Below are positions 12,198 through 23,500 of a stretch of 64,000 bases of DNA, one piece after another. The notes under the pieces were generated by a model, which did not search any database, was not told the DNA's origin, and saw only the letters and a program-made list of their open reading frames with translations. Position 1 is the first letter of the stretch; each line of letters opens with the position of its first letter. Source of the DNA: Tretioscincus oriximinensis (Eukaryota > Chordata > Lepidosauria > Squamata > Gymnophthalmidae); the NCBI GenBank assembly GCA_022410635.1, contig JAJVDF010000382.1, positions 721,383-785,382 on the forward strand, written 5' to 3'. The translations under genes were made by a program, and so were the position numbers.

Positions 12198-13634
12198 GTA
12201 AGTCTTGGTACATCTTTTACTACTTAGTGTTGTTGTAGTGTGTGGGGGGAATTAATGAAATATAGAGCTCTTCTTTTATAGATTTATTCTTGGCAAAAGG
12301 TCACAAATACTCTACTTTTAAAAAAGTGTTCATGATAAAACATGCTAAAAGTAGAACATAAGAACATAAGAAGAGACATACTGGATCAGGCCGCAGCCCA
12401 TCAAGTCCAGCATTCTGTGTCACACAGAGGCCCACCAGATGCACCTGGGCAGTCTGGACAGAGGAAAGCAAAATATGCTCCTGTTCTTGACTCCCTGCAA
12501 ATGGTATCTCAGGAGTCCTGCCTGCTGCTCCATCCTGGAGGCAACATCCTGACATCCATCCTAGTATCCATTTATACCCTTGGTGTCCATAAATCTGTCT
12601 AGTCCTGTCTTGAAACTATACAAGCTGTTAGCTACCACTACCTCTTCAGGAAGTAAATTCCACAGGCCGATGACCCTCTAGAAGCATGCTTTGGTTGTTT
12701 CAAGTGTTTCAGAAAAGCTATATGTAGGCACAGAATTCCTCTTAGAAGTTGTTTGTCCCTCTGAAATATTTGATACAGTCAAATGCACCTTTTAATTAAA
12801 AGGATTTTTAATGCATGTTTGACTCATATTCATGATAGTTATTCTACAAACTCAAGATATCATGTATTGCTGAGTACAGGAAAATATTATTTTCTATAAA
12901 GTGTGTGTGAGAACTAGAGGGGTGGGGGGCGGAGAAGGCAAAGGCGAGAGAACTAAAAATGATTTAAAAAAAAATCTAAATCCACTATATGGGAAACCTG
13001 ATTTTTAGAAATGTCCAAAATCAAGGGTGTTTTCTTCTTGTTCAAGGCTAAAATGTGGCCCTTGTTTCATAATTGTGGGAAGCAGTTTATTATAAAATAA
13101 ACAGAAAATCCTAAGATTTTAGGGAATCGATAAATGAAAGATTTTATACAATATTGGTTAACATTTTAGCAGGCTATGAGAATGGAGCCATAGCCCAGTG
13201 ANAAATTTCATGCATTGCATTAATAAAACACACATTTTAAAATACTATTTCTGATTATAAAATCTATGGAAATAGATATATGCTTCCATTTTTGCGGCAT
13301 GCTAAATTATTTCACTGGTATTTCATTTACATTATGTGCATGGTTGGATATTAAAGATTAAAATTGCTTCTTTAATTTCATTATTTGTTGTTTTAGGCCC
13401 AGGTTGAAAAATGTCGATCGAAGTAGTGCCCAGCACTTGGAAGTTACTGTTGGTGATCTAACAGTCATTATTACAGACTTTAAGGAAAAAACTAAGTCAC
13501 CACCTGCTTCCAGTGCAGCATCTGCAGATCAGCACAGTCAGAGCGGTTCCAGTTCTGATAATACAGAGAAGGGAATGTCCAGGTCATCGTCACCTAGAGG
13601 AGAAGCCTCATCATTGAATGGAGAATCACATTAA
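12045..13634 (+). CDS. YAF2: YAF2, C-terminal two coding exons (5' part outside window)
   Basis: The spliced product of 12045-12197 and 13397-13634 is the C-terminal 130 or so residues of YY1-associated factor 2. It reads [13 protein letters not shown] onward, then a Lys/Glu/Ser-rich charged linker, then the conserved block [19 protein letters not shown], and ends in a Ser-rich tail, [11 protein letters not shown], before TAA. In the RYBP/YAF2 family the [15 protein letters not shown] block is the beta-hairpin that binds RING1 and CBX proteins in non-canonical PRC1, while the N-terminal RanBP2-type zinc finger binds ubiquitinated H2A. That zinc finger is not in this window. The match to mammalian YAF2 is nearly residue for residue, which separates it from the paralogue RYBP. 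Both splice junctions keep frame (AG|G makes Arg). The protein acts in the nucleus. No break or frameshift is seen. Confidence 0.95.
12352..12690 (+). mobile_element. CR1/L2-type LINE 3' end, copy 1
   Basis: It starts GAACATAAGAAGAGACATAC and continues with GGATCAGGCC, AAGTCCAGCATTCTGTGTC and CCAGATGCACCTGGGCAGTC. It ends in AAATTCCACAGGCCGATGAC. The same family recurs at 22487, 23737, 29847, 41530 and 53311. It lies in the last YAF2 intron. The family assignment (CR1/L2 clade) is from recall of reptile repeats. Confidence 0.75.
13397..13634 (+). CDS. YAF2: YAF2 terminal coding exon
   Basis: The acceptor is TTTTAG ending at 13396. One base completes the split Arg, then 78 codons and TAA at 13632-13634. 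It holds the RING1/CBX-binding beta-hairpin motif and the Ser-rich C-terminus. The exon is fully open and strongly conserved. Confidence 0.95.
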
Positions 13635-14180
13635 AAATTGCTTACTTCAATATTTCTTTAGTTTTTCTTTTTGCAAATATACAAATTTCTGCCAACAGCT
13701 ACCACATTTTCATGACTTATTACCACCATGCACGATTTGTACATTTACACAAATTATGATTTACTCCATTTTATATCTGAAAGTGCAGCCATGAAATTAA
13801 ATTTCATTGCAACCTACAAAGCATTTTCAGATCAATGTTTTAATCTTCACATTCAGAGGTGCCATGAAAATGTGGTTTGAATGTTCTTGATGCAGTGTTA
13901 CTGGTAAGTCCATTTCCACCTTTAGTTTAGTGAATTCTAACATAACTCTTGGATTCTATAATATTGGCATGTACTGAAGTTAAATTTTTTATAACATAGT
14001 TCAAGCTGCCTAAATATGTATTATTTGAGAATTGTGAAACATAGTTATATGTATGCAAGTCAAAGATCCACTTAATCAACTATTGCTGCAAAAGACTTTT
14101 CGTAATGATTGAAACACCTGCTGGTCCTTGGTGTGGTTGAATAGGAAAAATGTTATTAAATAAAACATTTGTATAAATTT
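13635..14180 (+). other. YAF2: YAF2 3' UTR (minimum extent)
   Basis: This is AT-rich, non-coding and repeat-free sequence after the stop codon. The first good poly(A) signal is AATAAA at 14159-14164, so cleavage is expected near 14175-14185. A further AATAAA near 14945 could serve a longer transcript. The end is inferred from the hexamer only. Confidence 0.55.
14159..14164 (+). terminator. AATAAA poly(A) signal, YAF2
   Basis: This is a canonical hexamer 525 bases after the YAF2 stop, followed by T-rich sequence. A U/GU-rich downstream element is plausible but not distinctive. Confidence 0.5.
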
Positions 14181-17120
14181 TTGCCAATGTCTGACACATT
14201 TTACTAGATTACTGTTACTGGATTATGTTGGTCCAATATTTTCCTCACACATATAGAACATGTAATGTTTACAGGTAATGAAAAAAGTAAATCTGTTACA
14301 AGCATTAATTGTTTAGCTTTATAGCTCTAGTACTACCTTGTCCTTATACACTGGTATTCTGTGTTACAGAAGATGGTTTTGTTCTCAAATTTATAGGCAT
14401 TTTTTCTTTTCTTTTAAAATCTTGTTCCTTAACTGCTGNTCCTACCTTAAAAACCAGATGTGATATTATTTGGCTTATCCTTTTCTTCTCTGACACTTGC
14501 TCAGTATTATAGTGAGGAATACTTTCAGCTATATCTGGGATGGCTGGCCTCTGGTTCTCCAGTCCACATCAGCCCAGCTTTAGTCTGAGATCTGGATAAC
14601 CATAGATTAGCCACAGGCTGGGATCCAAAGAAAGCTATTACATCACAAATCAGATCCAATTGGATACAAATCTCAGTAGAGTATACGTGGCTGAAGCTAA
14701 GTGAAAGTAAACATACTTCCAGGTGAGTGTGTATACAAGACTGTAGCCTTAATTATATAAGAGTTATAATGCACGGTTGTAGTTTCCTTTTTCTTCTCTA
14801 GCTTTCATCAAGACCTCCTGAGTTTTAATAATTGCTTGAGCAAGGCAATGCAGATAGAAAGCATAATCCTTTTCTAACCATTCTCTGTTTACCAGTAATC
14901 ATTCTTTGGATCCAGGCCAGTGGTATTAAATGTTGCACCAGAGTGAATAAACAAGTTATCTGTCTGTCTGTGTATCTATATAAAACATTTGTTCCTATAT
15001 CAGCCTTCTGCTTTTTTTAAAAAGAAAGAACCTTTTATTATTATAGAACAAATCATAGGAAAATGCTTTTTTTGTTTTTGACATAGTTGTGAACATTAAT
15101 GCATTTAGCAATATATAGATACAGAATAAGATTTACAACCCCATTCGGTATTATGTAAACTTTCCAATAAAATATTTTTATGAATATAATTTTGTTTACA
15201 ACCAATCGAGTATTTTGATGCACAGATGATTTCATAATCCTTCCATAAAAATGTGGGATTAAGGATATAATGGAAGGAAGATTCTATGGAATTCTGAGGC
15301 TGTTTTTATATATCATTCTACCAACCACGTGAAGAATTCCCATTGATCAGGATGTACATTTTGTCAAACAATATTCTGCTCCATTAACCATTAAGAAATG
15401 ATGCAGTATAAATTAGACAGCACAACATGTAGACTTGTGTATTTGGAAATGTACATTTTCAGCAGAATTACTTGGCAGCCAAAGGCTATAATCTTAAAAC
15501 TGCTTCTTGAAGAGTGAGCTCATTTATATTTCATTGTTTTCTATCAGGTGTGAAAAGCTAATTAGGAACATGTAAAAATGCTGACTTAAATGCTTTTCAA
15601 AAATGTTGAAAAAATGCAGGCCCTCTCTATGGGCCCTGTTTTGCAATGTGTGTTGTCAGTTTTCCGGGCAGGAATCTCTAACATCTGGGGTGAGTGGGCT
15701 GCAGTGTCACTTCCAGGGCGGAACTGAAGGTGATTTTACATTGGGCACCACGCCACTTCCAGCCACTGGGGCACAATTCCCAGAAGTGGCATCATTTGTG
15801 ATGTCACTTCTGGCTCTGCTAACCAGAAAAATCTCAGTAAAAATCCCCATATGAATTGATGAGCTTGTACATTAGGCACTGGGGATCTTCTCACANAACT
15901 CCCAGATGACCTTCCTGGATTGGAGACTGGGGTGGGGAAAGAAATCAGGGTTGTCCATCATTATGCCATGGATCCAGTGAGAACTCCCACACAGCCTTGT
16001 TCCCTCCTCTTGCTCCGAAAAGACTGGAACACGTGCAGAAATAAAATGAACTTAGCTGAGTGCTTACTCCACTCTTAGGACTGAGATTGATCTGTGGAAC
16101 ATAGTCTTAATATAAATGCTTAACATCACTTTGAATGTTTTGAAAAGCAAGTGAGATGACATTTTACATATGACTAATAGTAATTTGTACTTCTCTGCTT
16201 AGTTCAGTTTTCCTGTTGCTTTCAGTCAGACAATTTACCATAATGAATTAAAGAGCTGTTGCTTTCACTTCTTGCTCCTGGATCAGCATTTTCCACTTAC
16301 AAATATCTTAAAAGAGATTAGACTAGTAAAAGTTTTGACTGATTCATTTTGCACTTGGCAAGAGTAATAAAACTATAAACCTCCAAATGGGTATGTCATC
16401 AGTTTTGATAGATGAAGTGATTTTAGGCCATAATCCTATGTATACAGTTGCAGTGCAATCATAGTCATGTCTACTCTGATGTAATTCCCATTATGCTTAT
16501 TCAGGAAAGTGAGTTAAGATTACATAATAATAGGAAACTTTGTTGCAAGAAAAAAATCCACAAGATCCTTGGTGAACCATTATCAAATATTAGATGGGAC
16601 TTTCGTAGTGAATTTAACTTTAAAATATTAAGTAATTATAACAGACTTTCAGTTAAAATGGAATTTTGTAGCCCCTTATAATTGTGATGTTTGCTGCTTT
16701 CTTGTAGTAATGTATTTTTCTGTTATGAAATACAGTACTTCTACAGGCACAATAGAACTGTCTATTTTGTATTATACTAGTTGTGAAATACAGTTAGTTG
16801 CATAAAATGAAAGACTGATGTGATATCTAAAATTTGCATACCTCATTGCTGTTGAAAAAATATCCTTAATAACTGAGTTTTTTATAATGGACTACTGCTA
16901 ATATGCATTATAAATTAAAGTATGCCATGAAATAGCTGCTTCCTGCTTGGATTTTAATAGTTATTAAATAATACATGCAAAGATTATTACTGCTTCTCAA
17001 AGCTACTGCTGGGAAGAATTTAAAGAATTATTTCTTCCTAAATATGATTAATTTTTTTAGGGAATATTCACAATAAAATACAAAAAAAAAGTAGAAACAA
17101 TAGCTGCCATCATTTACTAT

Positions 17121-17285
17121 AGTAGATGAAACCCCTTAATAAAGAACCTCAATATAACAAACTTGTGTTATAACATAAATTTGAAAGCCCCAATGGAAAG
17201 CACACAAGAGTAATGTTGTTTACAGTAATGTTTTTTACAGTGGATTTTGTTATAACAAAATTTCATTATAATGAACAAATGCACC
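17121..17285. repeat. Pogo/Tigger-like short MITE, copy 2
   Basis: It begins GATGAAACCCCTTAATAAAG and carries GGATTTTGTTATAACAAAAT and TTTCATTATAATGAA towards its right end. The order is the same as in the copy at 51-196. Confidence 0.5.
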
Positions 17286-17405
17286 CATCCTCTTGGCGTT
17301 TACTATACAGGGTTTTTTACCTGAATCAGTTATAGATATAAATGTAACTGAAATATTTATTATAATTGTCTTTCTCCCAAGGATGAAAAACAAGTATCCT
17401 TTAAG

Positions 17406-17593
17406 CAGGGGTGGGCAATTAATTTTTCTCAAGGGGCCGCATGAGAAATTGGGGTGGTTTTAGAGGGCCGGATTAATATAGTTAACTCAGTTCTACCCAA
17501 TACTGTATATAACTCTGAGCTAAGAGGGGCGGGCCGGTCAGAGANAGTAGGAGGGCCGCATGTGGCCCTCGGGCCGCCCCTTGCCCAGGTCTG
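17406..17593. mobile_element. hAT-type MITE
   Basis: The terminal repeats are CAGGGGTGGGCAA on the left and TTGCCCAGGTCTG on the right. The internal sequence is G-rich with GGGCCGCATG words. The flanks are CCTTTAAG and CTTTAAAG, close to an 8-base duplication, as hAT insertions make. The length of 188 bases excludes a transposase. Confidence 0.8.
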
Positions 17594-18288
17594 CTTTAAA
17601 GTATGGCATAAAACCACAGTTTAAAGCCAACACCAATTAAAGATCCTCTGTAGAGAGAAAATTCAGTAAGTAATAGTCTCTAATTCCTGATTCAGATCTC
17701 AAGAAATCTGGGAAAGATCCATGTTGACTAATCTCAAGTCATTGTTTTCAAGGAAGCACCGTATGCTCCAGGTTTAGCATCATCTTAGCAAAAATGAAGA
17801 CATATCTTTTGTCATTTCCATAAAATAAACGTTTTGTAAGAAAAGCGACTACTTTAAAGGAACAATGTTATTTCTCACCTGAGCCTGTTAGTTTTTATGG
17901 TACTTTCATTATATTTTTAGTATAGATTTAACATTTTCATTGGATTATTTTTGCTTTGTAATTTTTNAAAAAATATAAATTACCTTTTTTCTCTACCAAG
18001 CCATCAAAATAAATTACCTCTAAATACACATCCATTTGACAGAAGACAAGTTATAGAGCTTTGATAGTCTCAATGAACAGAGCCAAACATCAGTTTCTAA
18101 AGCACCAAAGATTTATTGGACCCAAACAGCAGCTACAATGGCTTCAAACTCAAATTACAATGTTGTTATCACAAGATAGCGCAGCTTCTCTTCCTTCTAT
18201 ATAGTAAACCTCCACCAACCAGTGCAATCANCTTGCATCAGTCCTACTCCTACAAGTCCCATAGCAGTCTCTTCCCTTCAGCTATTTT

Positions 18289-18522
18289 CCGGCAAAGGAG
18301 CTAGCAGCACTTTGAGACTAGAGAAAAGTGGTTGGCATAAGCTTTCGTAGACAGGTCTACTTCTTCAGATGCTGAGGGACTAATGCTCTAGTCCCCCAGC
18401 ATCTGAAGAAGTAGACCTGTCTACGAAAGGTTATGCCAACCACTTTTCTCAAGTTAGTCTCAAAGTGCTGCTAGCTCCTTTGCTGGACTTTCTGCTAGAC
18501 TAACACGGCTATTTCTCTGAAA
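18289..18522. mobile_element. Palindromic element with hammerhead-like cores and 12-base TSD (copy F2)
   Basis: The two arms of about 85 bases are near-perfect reverse complements, from GGCAAAGGAGCTAGCAGCAC on the left to GTGCTGCTAGCTCCTTTGC on the right. The loop is around GGGACTAATGCTCTAGTCCC. An asymmetric tail ends ACACGGCTATTTCTCTGAAA. The element is flanked by the exact direct repeat TTCAGCTATTTT at 18277-18288 and 18523-18534. Each arm holds CTGAAGA-A-GTAGAC-CT-GTCTAC-GAAA (18403-18428; inverted at 18343-18368), which resembles a hammerhead core and stem II. Confidence 0.85.
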
Positions 18523-19212
18523 TTCAGCTATTTTGTTAGCTAGTTGTCAAAAGGAAGTGATCCCTCCTGTACTACTGGATAAATTGGATCGCTTCTTACC
18601 CCACCCTCTTGATTTCTGACGGAATGTCAATCATTCAAATGATCAAATTCCCTTGTCTAGTTCCTCTTTCCAACTTAGCAGTGGCTATAATGCAATTCAC
18701 ACAGAAATATTCTCGTACTTTCTCACTAAAATTATCTAAAAATCAGATACTTTGCACAATAAGCATATATCCTGCTTTTGATAGCTGTTTTCTCTACTAA
18801 AGTTATATTCTAGAAAATTGGTTCTAAAAGGCAAATTGTTATCAGTTTATATAAACCCAAGTTTGGCACATGCAACTTGCCTGTGGATTGTTGACTTGTC
18901 TGCATTCAGCTTAAATGGTTTCTTTTCCACATTATCTAATCCCAGGGAATTTTCTGGATTATATAATAAAGAAAGTGCTTGGCAAGCGTGTTTTTTCCCC
19001 TAGATTGAAGCTGGATTAAATGTCAAGGGTGTCTGAGCCTACAGAAAAAGATTCTGGGGTAAAAATTTGTTGCATGTAATTTTTATCACAAGAAAACCAA
19101 ATAATAGAAGCATAAAATCCACATGCAAAGACGTCATTCTAATTGGTAATAAATTGGGTTTCTGTGCACTTCGGGACATGATCAGACCTAAATTTTAATC
19201 TCGTTTTAGACA

Positions 19213-19407
19213 TATGCTGACCAGATGACCCTTTTTGGGGGTGGGGGTGTTGAAAACTTGGTTTTGGGGTGCCTCCCAGTTTTTTCTGAGGATTTTTTTC
19301 AAAAAAAATATATTTTTTTGAAATTCTTTTCCTCAGAAAAAAACGGGAGGCACCCCCCAAAACGGGTTTTCAGCCCCCCCCCCCCCAAGGGGGTCATCTG
19401 GTCAGCC
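19213..19407. repeat. Long hairpin MITE-like element
   Basis: It starts GCTGACCAGATGACCC and ends GGGTCATCTGGTCAGC. The interior is also palindromic (GGGGTGCCTCCC against GGGAGGCACCCC, and TTTTTTCTGAGGA against CCTCAGAAAAAA). The loop at about 19300-19320 is A/T-only. The whole insert can fold on itself. A target duplication is not certain. Confidence 0.7.
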
Positions 19408-19549
19408 TATTTTAGAGTAAGATATCACATCAGTTAAGGAATAAATTTGTGTGTGTGTGTATTTTTTAATTCAATAACTCAGAAAACCCACCTTTGGTAA
19501 CTTTAGATAATGGAGAAAAAATTACTACAGTTTGCTGATGGTGTTCTTC

Positions 19550-20560
19550 CACACTGAAGGTGGGTTTAAGCTTGACCGTGGCCTAGGGATACCGCTCCCC
19601 AAGAGTCGGCTGAATGTCAAAGGCTCAGGCAGCCCTTATTTAGGCTCAGTCAGATAGCAGCCCAACATACTGAATCACGTAAGCCTAGTAAGCCGAGCTT
19701 TTATGGCATGAGGCGTCTGACGGCTTTGCGCTGCCTCCACTGCGGTGGTTTGCGGCTTGCACGTCCGGCCTCTCGATGTTCTCAGCCCCCACCAGCCAGT
19801 GACTGCTTTCCCTTCAGCAGCGGCAGCCCCCGGGCCCGCTGGGCCTCCTCCAGGCGTCAGCTCCCTTCACCCAGAATACACCATTCCTGGCTAGGCCCCG
19901 GCCCAGCCCTCATCCTCGCCTACGCGCTTCGGGCCAGGCGACGACTCCGGCAAACTCCGCCCCCATCTCCTTCCCAGCCCTTCTACCTCAGCCAGGGAAG
20001 GGAGGGCCGGCGTCGCCCATATTGCCCTCCTTCCTCCTACTCCCGTCCCCGGTTCGGGTCGTCGGTGCGGCGCTCTAGTGACGACTTGAGGCTGCCTGAC
20101 GCTGCTGCCCAAGTTGCCGCTCCCACAGTAGGCCCCGGCTGCCGCCTGCTGTGTAGCCGGGGCCGAGTATGCGCCGGCGGATGGCGCGGATGGCGCTGCT
20201 GTGCCTGGGCTGCGGCTTGTGCTCGCTGCTCTACGCCTTCAGCCAGCTCGCTCTGTCGCTGGAGCAGGAGGCGCCGCGGCGGCGATGGCACGGGGCGGAC
20301 TCGGCCTTTCCCGTCAGGAGGCAGCTCAACGGCGGCTGGAAGCCGGCGGCGGGAAGCGCGGCAGGCCGCAGGGAGCGAGCGACGCTGCCGGAAAGGTACG
20401 GCTCCCTTCGGGGAATTGGACCCGGGGTTGCTCTCCTGAGAGGAGAAAGTCGGGAGGGGTCTAGATGTGCGGGCAACTTCGCTTACTTTAATCTCCCTTT
20501 ATGGGAAAGGGGAGTTATCTGATCACACACAAACTTTTAAACCGGGTTCTTGAAGAGTGC
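19550..20560 (+). promoter_or_regulatory. CpG-island promoter of GXYLT1
   Basis: This is a sharp switch from AT-rich flanks to GC-rich, CpG-dense sequence that contains GXYLT1 exon 1 and ends in the first intron. Several GC-box-like CCGCCC/GGGCGG words are present and no TATA box stands out, as is usual for a housekeeping Golgi-enzyme promoter. The transcription start cannot be placed from sequence. Long open frames on both strands here are a consequence of GC richness. Confidence 0.75.
20169..20395 (+). CDS. GXYLT1: GXYLT1 exon 1 (coding part)
   Basis: It encodes residues 1-75 and two bases of Arg76. The signal anchor has [20 protein letters not shown], followed by a Gly/Arg/Ala-rich linker that is poorly conserved across species. 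The donor is GTACGG at 20396. It lies entirely in the CpG island, so its codons are GC-rich, unlike the other exons. Confidence 0.92.
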
Positions 20561-23500
20561 CCGTAATCCGGATTTTTTTATTTTATTTTTAAAGAGTTCT
20601 TTTTTTCAGAAGTGGGTAAGTAAGGCGGATGTCTAAACAAGTACTGTTTTCTCTATAACTATATCCATTTTGGAAGTATTCTCTCCTGTTATATAGACCC
20701 TTTTGCACAAGGTATTATTATTCTGGATGGCACCTCAAAATGGGGTCTTGAAATCCCCATGATCTTTCCCACTGAATCTTATTCGTATTTCTCAGAAAGG
20801 CAGCCTGACATCCACATGCTAGCATGCTAGTGTAGACTATGGCAGGCCCCATTCAAGGTACTATCCAGAGAAAGTCTCAGTGGAGACAGTGTCCATGTTG
20901 GATGTAGACTAGGCAAGCACCACCCTGGGTTTTCCTTAGCCTTCACCCATCATGTGATGACAGGTTCCTGTTTTGAGATGTAAACCGGAATAAGGTCCAG
21001 TGCTGAAAGGGTTTTTGTAAGCTCAACAAAGCTCTTGGATAATATGTGTAGGCCTGGAAACATCTTTGAGGCCAAAACCTCTGCAGGCCATGCACCTAGG
21101 TCCCTCCATCTGTTATCTAGTATCTTCCATGGCAAAGATTCCTCTTAAGTCAGTTAGACACCATAGTTCCAGTTTTAGAGAGTTTTGCCATAAGTTTCCA
21201 TTCTCTTTATTCTTCTTCAGTTACAGGGTTTTCCCCTAATTCTTCATATTGTTGAACACTAGCAGTCTGTGGTTACAACTAAAATTTAATCCAGCTTCAG
21301 TCCACTTTCAGAATAGGAGACTAGATCAATGAAATGACAAGCCATTTACCTTTGGCATTTTTTTAAACTCTGAAACCCAACCTTTGGTTTAGATAATGTG
21401 AAAACTTTAAATAATAGAAAAGTATTATTATTTGCTTTGCTTTTTTTTCTTTTTGAAGACAGACTGAAGGTAGCTTTAAAAACCTAGGTGTGATCGGGGC
21501 CATAGTGTTCCGATTGATCTGCCATGAACAGGAATCAAAGCAGCTGTAAGCTTTAGGAGTACATTGAGGATGAAGTGGTTAACTCAAGTCTGTTCACCCA
21601 GAGTTCATTACTGAATGACACAGTTTCAGTACAGGCTTTGGTTTTAGTGATGTGGTTATGGTCCTTTCTGAACTAAGTCTTATTCTGGGTTTAGTATGTG
21701 AAAGAGTTTGTTTCATTTATCACATATTTTCCCCATATTTGTTTCTTGTGGCTTCACTCCACAACAGACTTCCTAATTCAGCTTCCCTGTCTTAATTGTT
21801 TAGGGTTACTAGAAAAAGAAAATAGAACAGCAGTGCTATATCTTTGATGGGTATGACAAGGAGGAATTATAGCATATGCTGTATAAGCTGTACTTGCTGA
21901 AATTTCTTCTTTGAAGCACCCATTAAAGATGCAGTACTCTTGCTTTTTTCTGGTAATCATAAATGTTGCTGAACTTACCTTTTTATTTCTAGACAAATGG
22001 AAAAAACTTTTCTTCCCCTCCTCTGACCCCCACCACTCCACTCAGATACTTTAAAGGTTGCCTGTGATTGGCTCTCAGTATTTGTCAGGTAGCCTCTAGG
22101 CAAGGCTATCAAAATGATATCCTCACAGGCAGTAAGGCTTTGGCAAGGAGCAAAACGCCCCAAGGCTGTAGATAGCAATGATAGTGTTAAAGTAAGCTCA
22201 TTCCTCTCCAGTGGCTGCATGATACCTTATCTCTTTCCCATGCTGCCATGAATGCAGTTGTTCAGGGCCTGCATCAGCGCTAGGAAACCATTGGCAGGTA
22301 ATTTGATGTACAGCAGCAATGAGTTCTGCCACAGGACTTGCAGCAAGGGAAGCCTCAGACTCTCCCACTGTTAGCCAAAGGAATAGCAAGACTGTAGCAG
22401 GAGATCAACTCTGACAACTCTCCATGACTTGTCAGATGCCACTATGGCAATAAATGGAAAGTCTTGCTTTGATCCCTCTCACATTCTGTCAGTGTCAGCA
22501 AGGTTCAACAGGCAGGACTCCTGAGGTGCCATTTGCGGGGAGTGATGAACAGGTGCATATTTTGCTTTCCTCTGTTCGGACTGCCCAGGTGCATCTGGTG
22601 GGCCTCTGTGTGACACAGAGTGCTGGATTTGATGGGCTATGGCCTGATCCAGTATGGCTCTTCTTGTGTTCTTGTGTTCTGGAATAGGTGCTGCTCAACC
22701 CACTGAGCTATTGGTTGCTGTGAATAAAACAAAATTATAAATGANCCCCTTCCCCCACCAGATGCTGCTGTGTTTTGAAAACGCCATTTCCTTGCAAATT
22801 ATCAGAAGAGATTACATAGATAGGCACCCAACACCCACTTCCTNTCCTCAGACATCTCTTGCCTCCTTCCAGCCAGCAAAACTACCATTGATGGGCCATG
22901 CAAAATGCTTTTCTAGATACATTTTGAAGTATTCAAGAAGGTTATGTCTCTCTTGAATGACACTCCTGTTTCATTTTCTTTGCAAAACCCAGATGGAGAG
23001 GAAGCTAGGATCAAAGTGAGGTTAGTGCTTACCTTGTTCTANGGTTGGCTTTCACTTAGTAAACTCCATCCCATATAAGGGTAACACAGGCATTTCAAAG
23101 TTATTGTATGTGAACCTCTAATTATTTTTTATGGTTATTGTGAAATGATTTTCAGAAAACAAATAATTGGAAATAATTCAGAAAATATTCTGTTCTTATG
23201 TTATTGGTCTATGTATCAGTTTTGAATATTTTAAGATCTTTATGGTGGCTGCATAAAGATTATTTTCTAGATGTGGATACAGGGACATGAGACATGCAGA
23301 GACACTCAAAAGTGGCTTTCCATATTAAGCCTTAACCTGAGATATATTCAGTGTAGAGATTTGCCTTCTTTATGTCAGTGCAGACTATGGCATGTACCAT
23401 TATCCCAGAATAAGGCTTAATGTTAGCCAGTTTTGTGCAATGGTTAGAGTGTTNGACTCTTATCTGGTAGTCACCCGGTACGATTCCCCACTATTCTATG

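Larger units (their letters stand above)
14181..19560. other. YAF2-GXYLT1 intergenic DNA
   Basis: No exon or RNA gene is seen. It contains a block at 15655-15840 with repeated CACTTCC/GATGTCACTTC words like those in the hAT element at 38337, a pogo-like MITE (17121), a hAT MITE (17406), a palindromic element (18289) and a hairpin MITE (19213). The rest is AT-rich sequence with no recognisable features. Confidence 0.7.

Noticed and set aside
15655..15840. Possible CRE/ETS-type regulatory cluster
   Set aside because: The CACTTCC and GATGTCACTTC words match those inside the hAT-like element at 38337, so a repeat fragment is more likely.
20169..20210. ATGGCG words near the start codon that resemble YY1 sites
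   Set aside because: They are repeated Met-Ala codons in GC-rich coding sequence and lack the full CAAGATGGCGGC context, so a link to YAF2/YY1 would be over-reading.
19708..20439. 243-residue open frame on the + strand and frames on the - strand across the CpG island
   Set aside because: Ser/Arg/Pro-rich low-complexity shadow of GC-rich sequence; the supported frame is GXYLT1 exon 1 from 20169.
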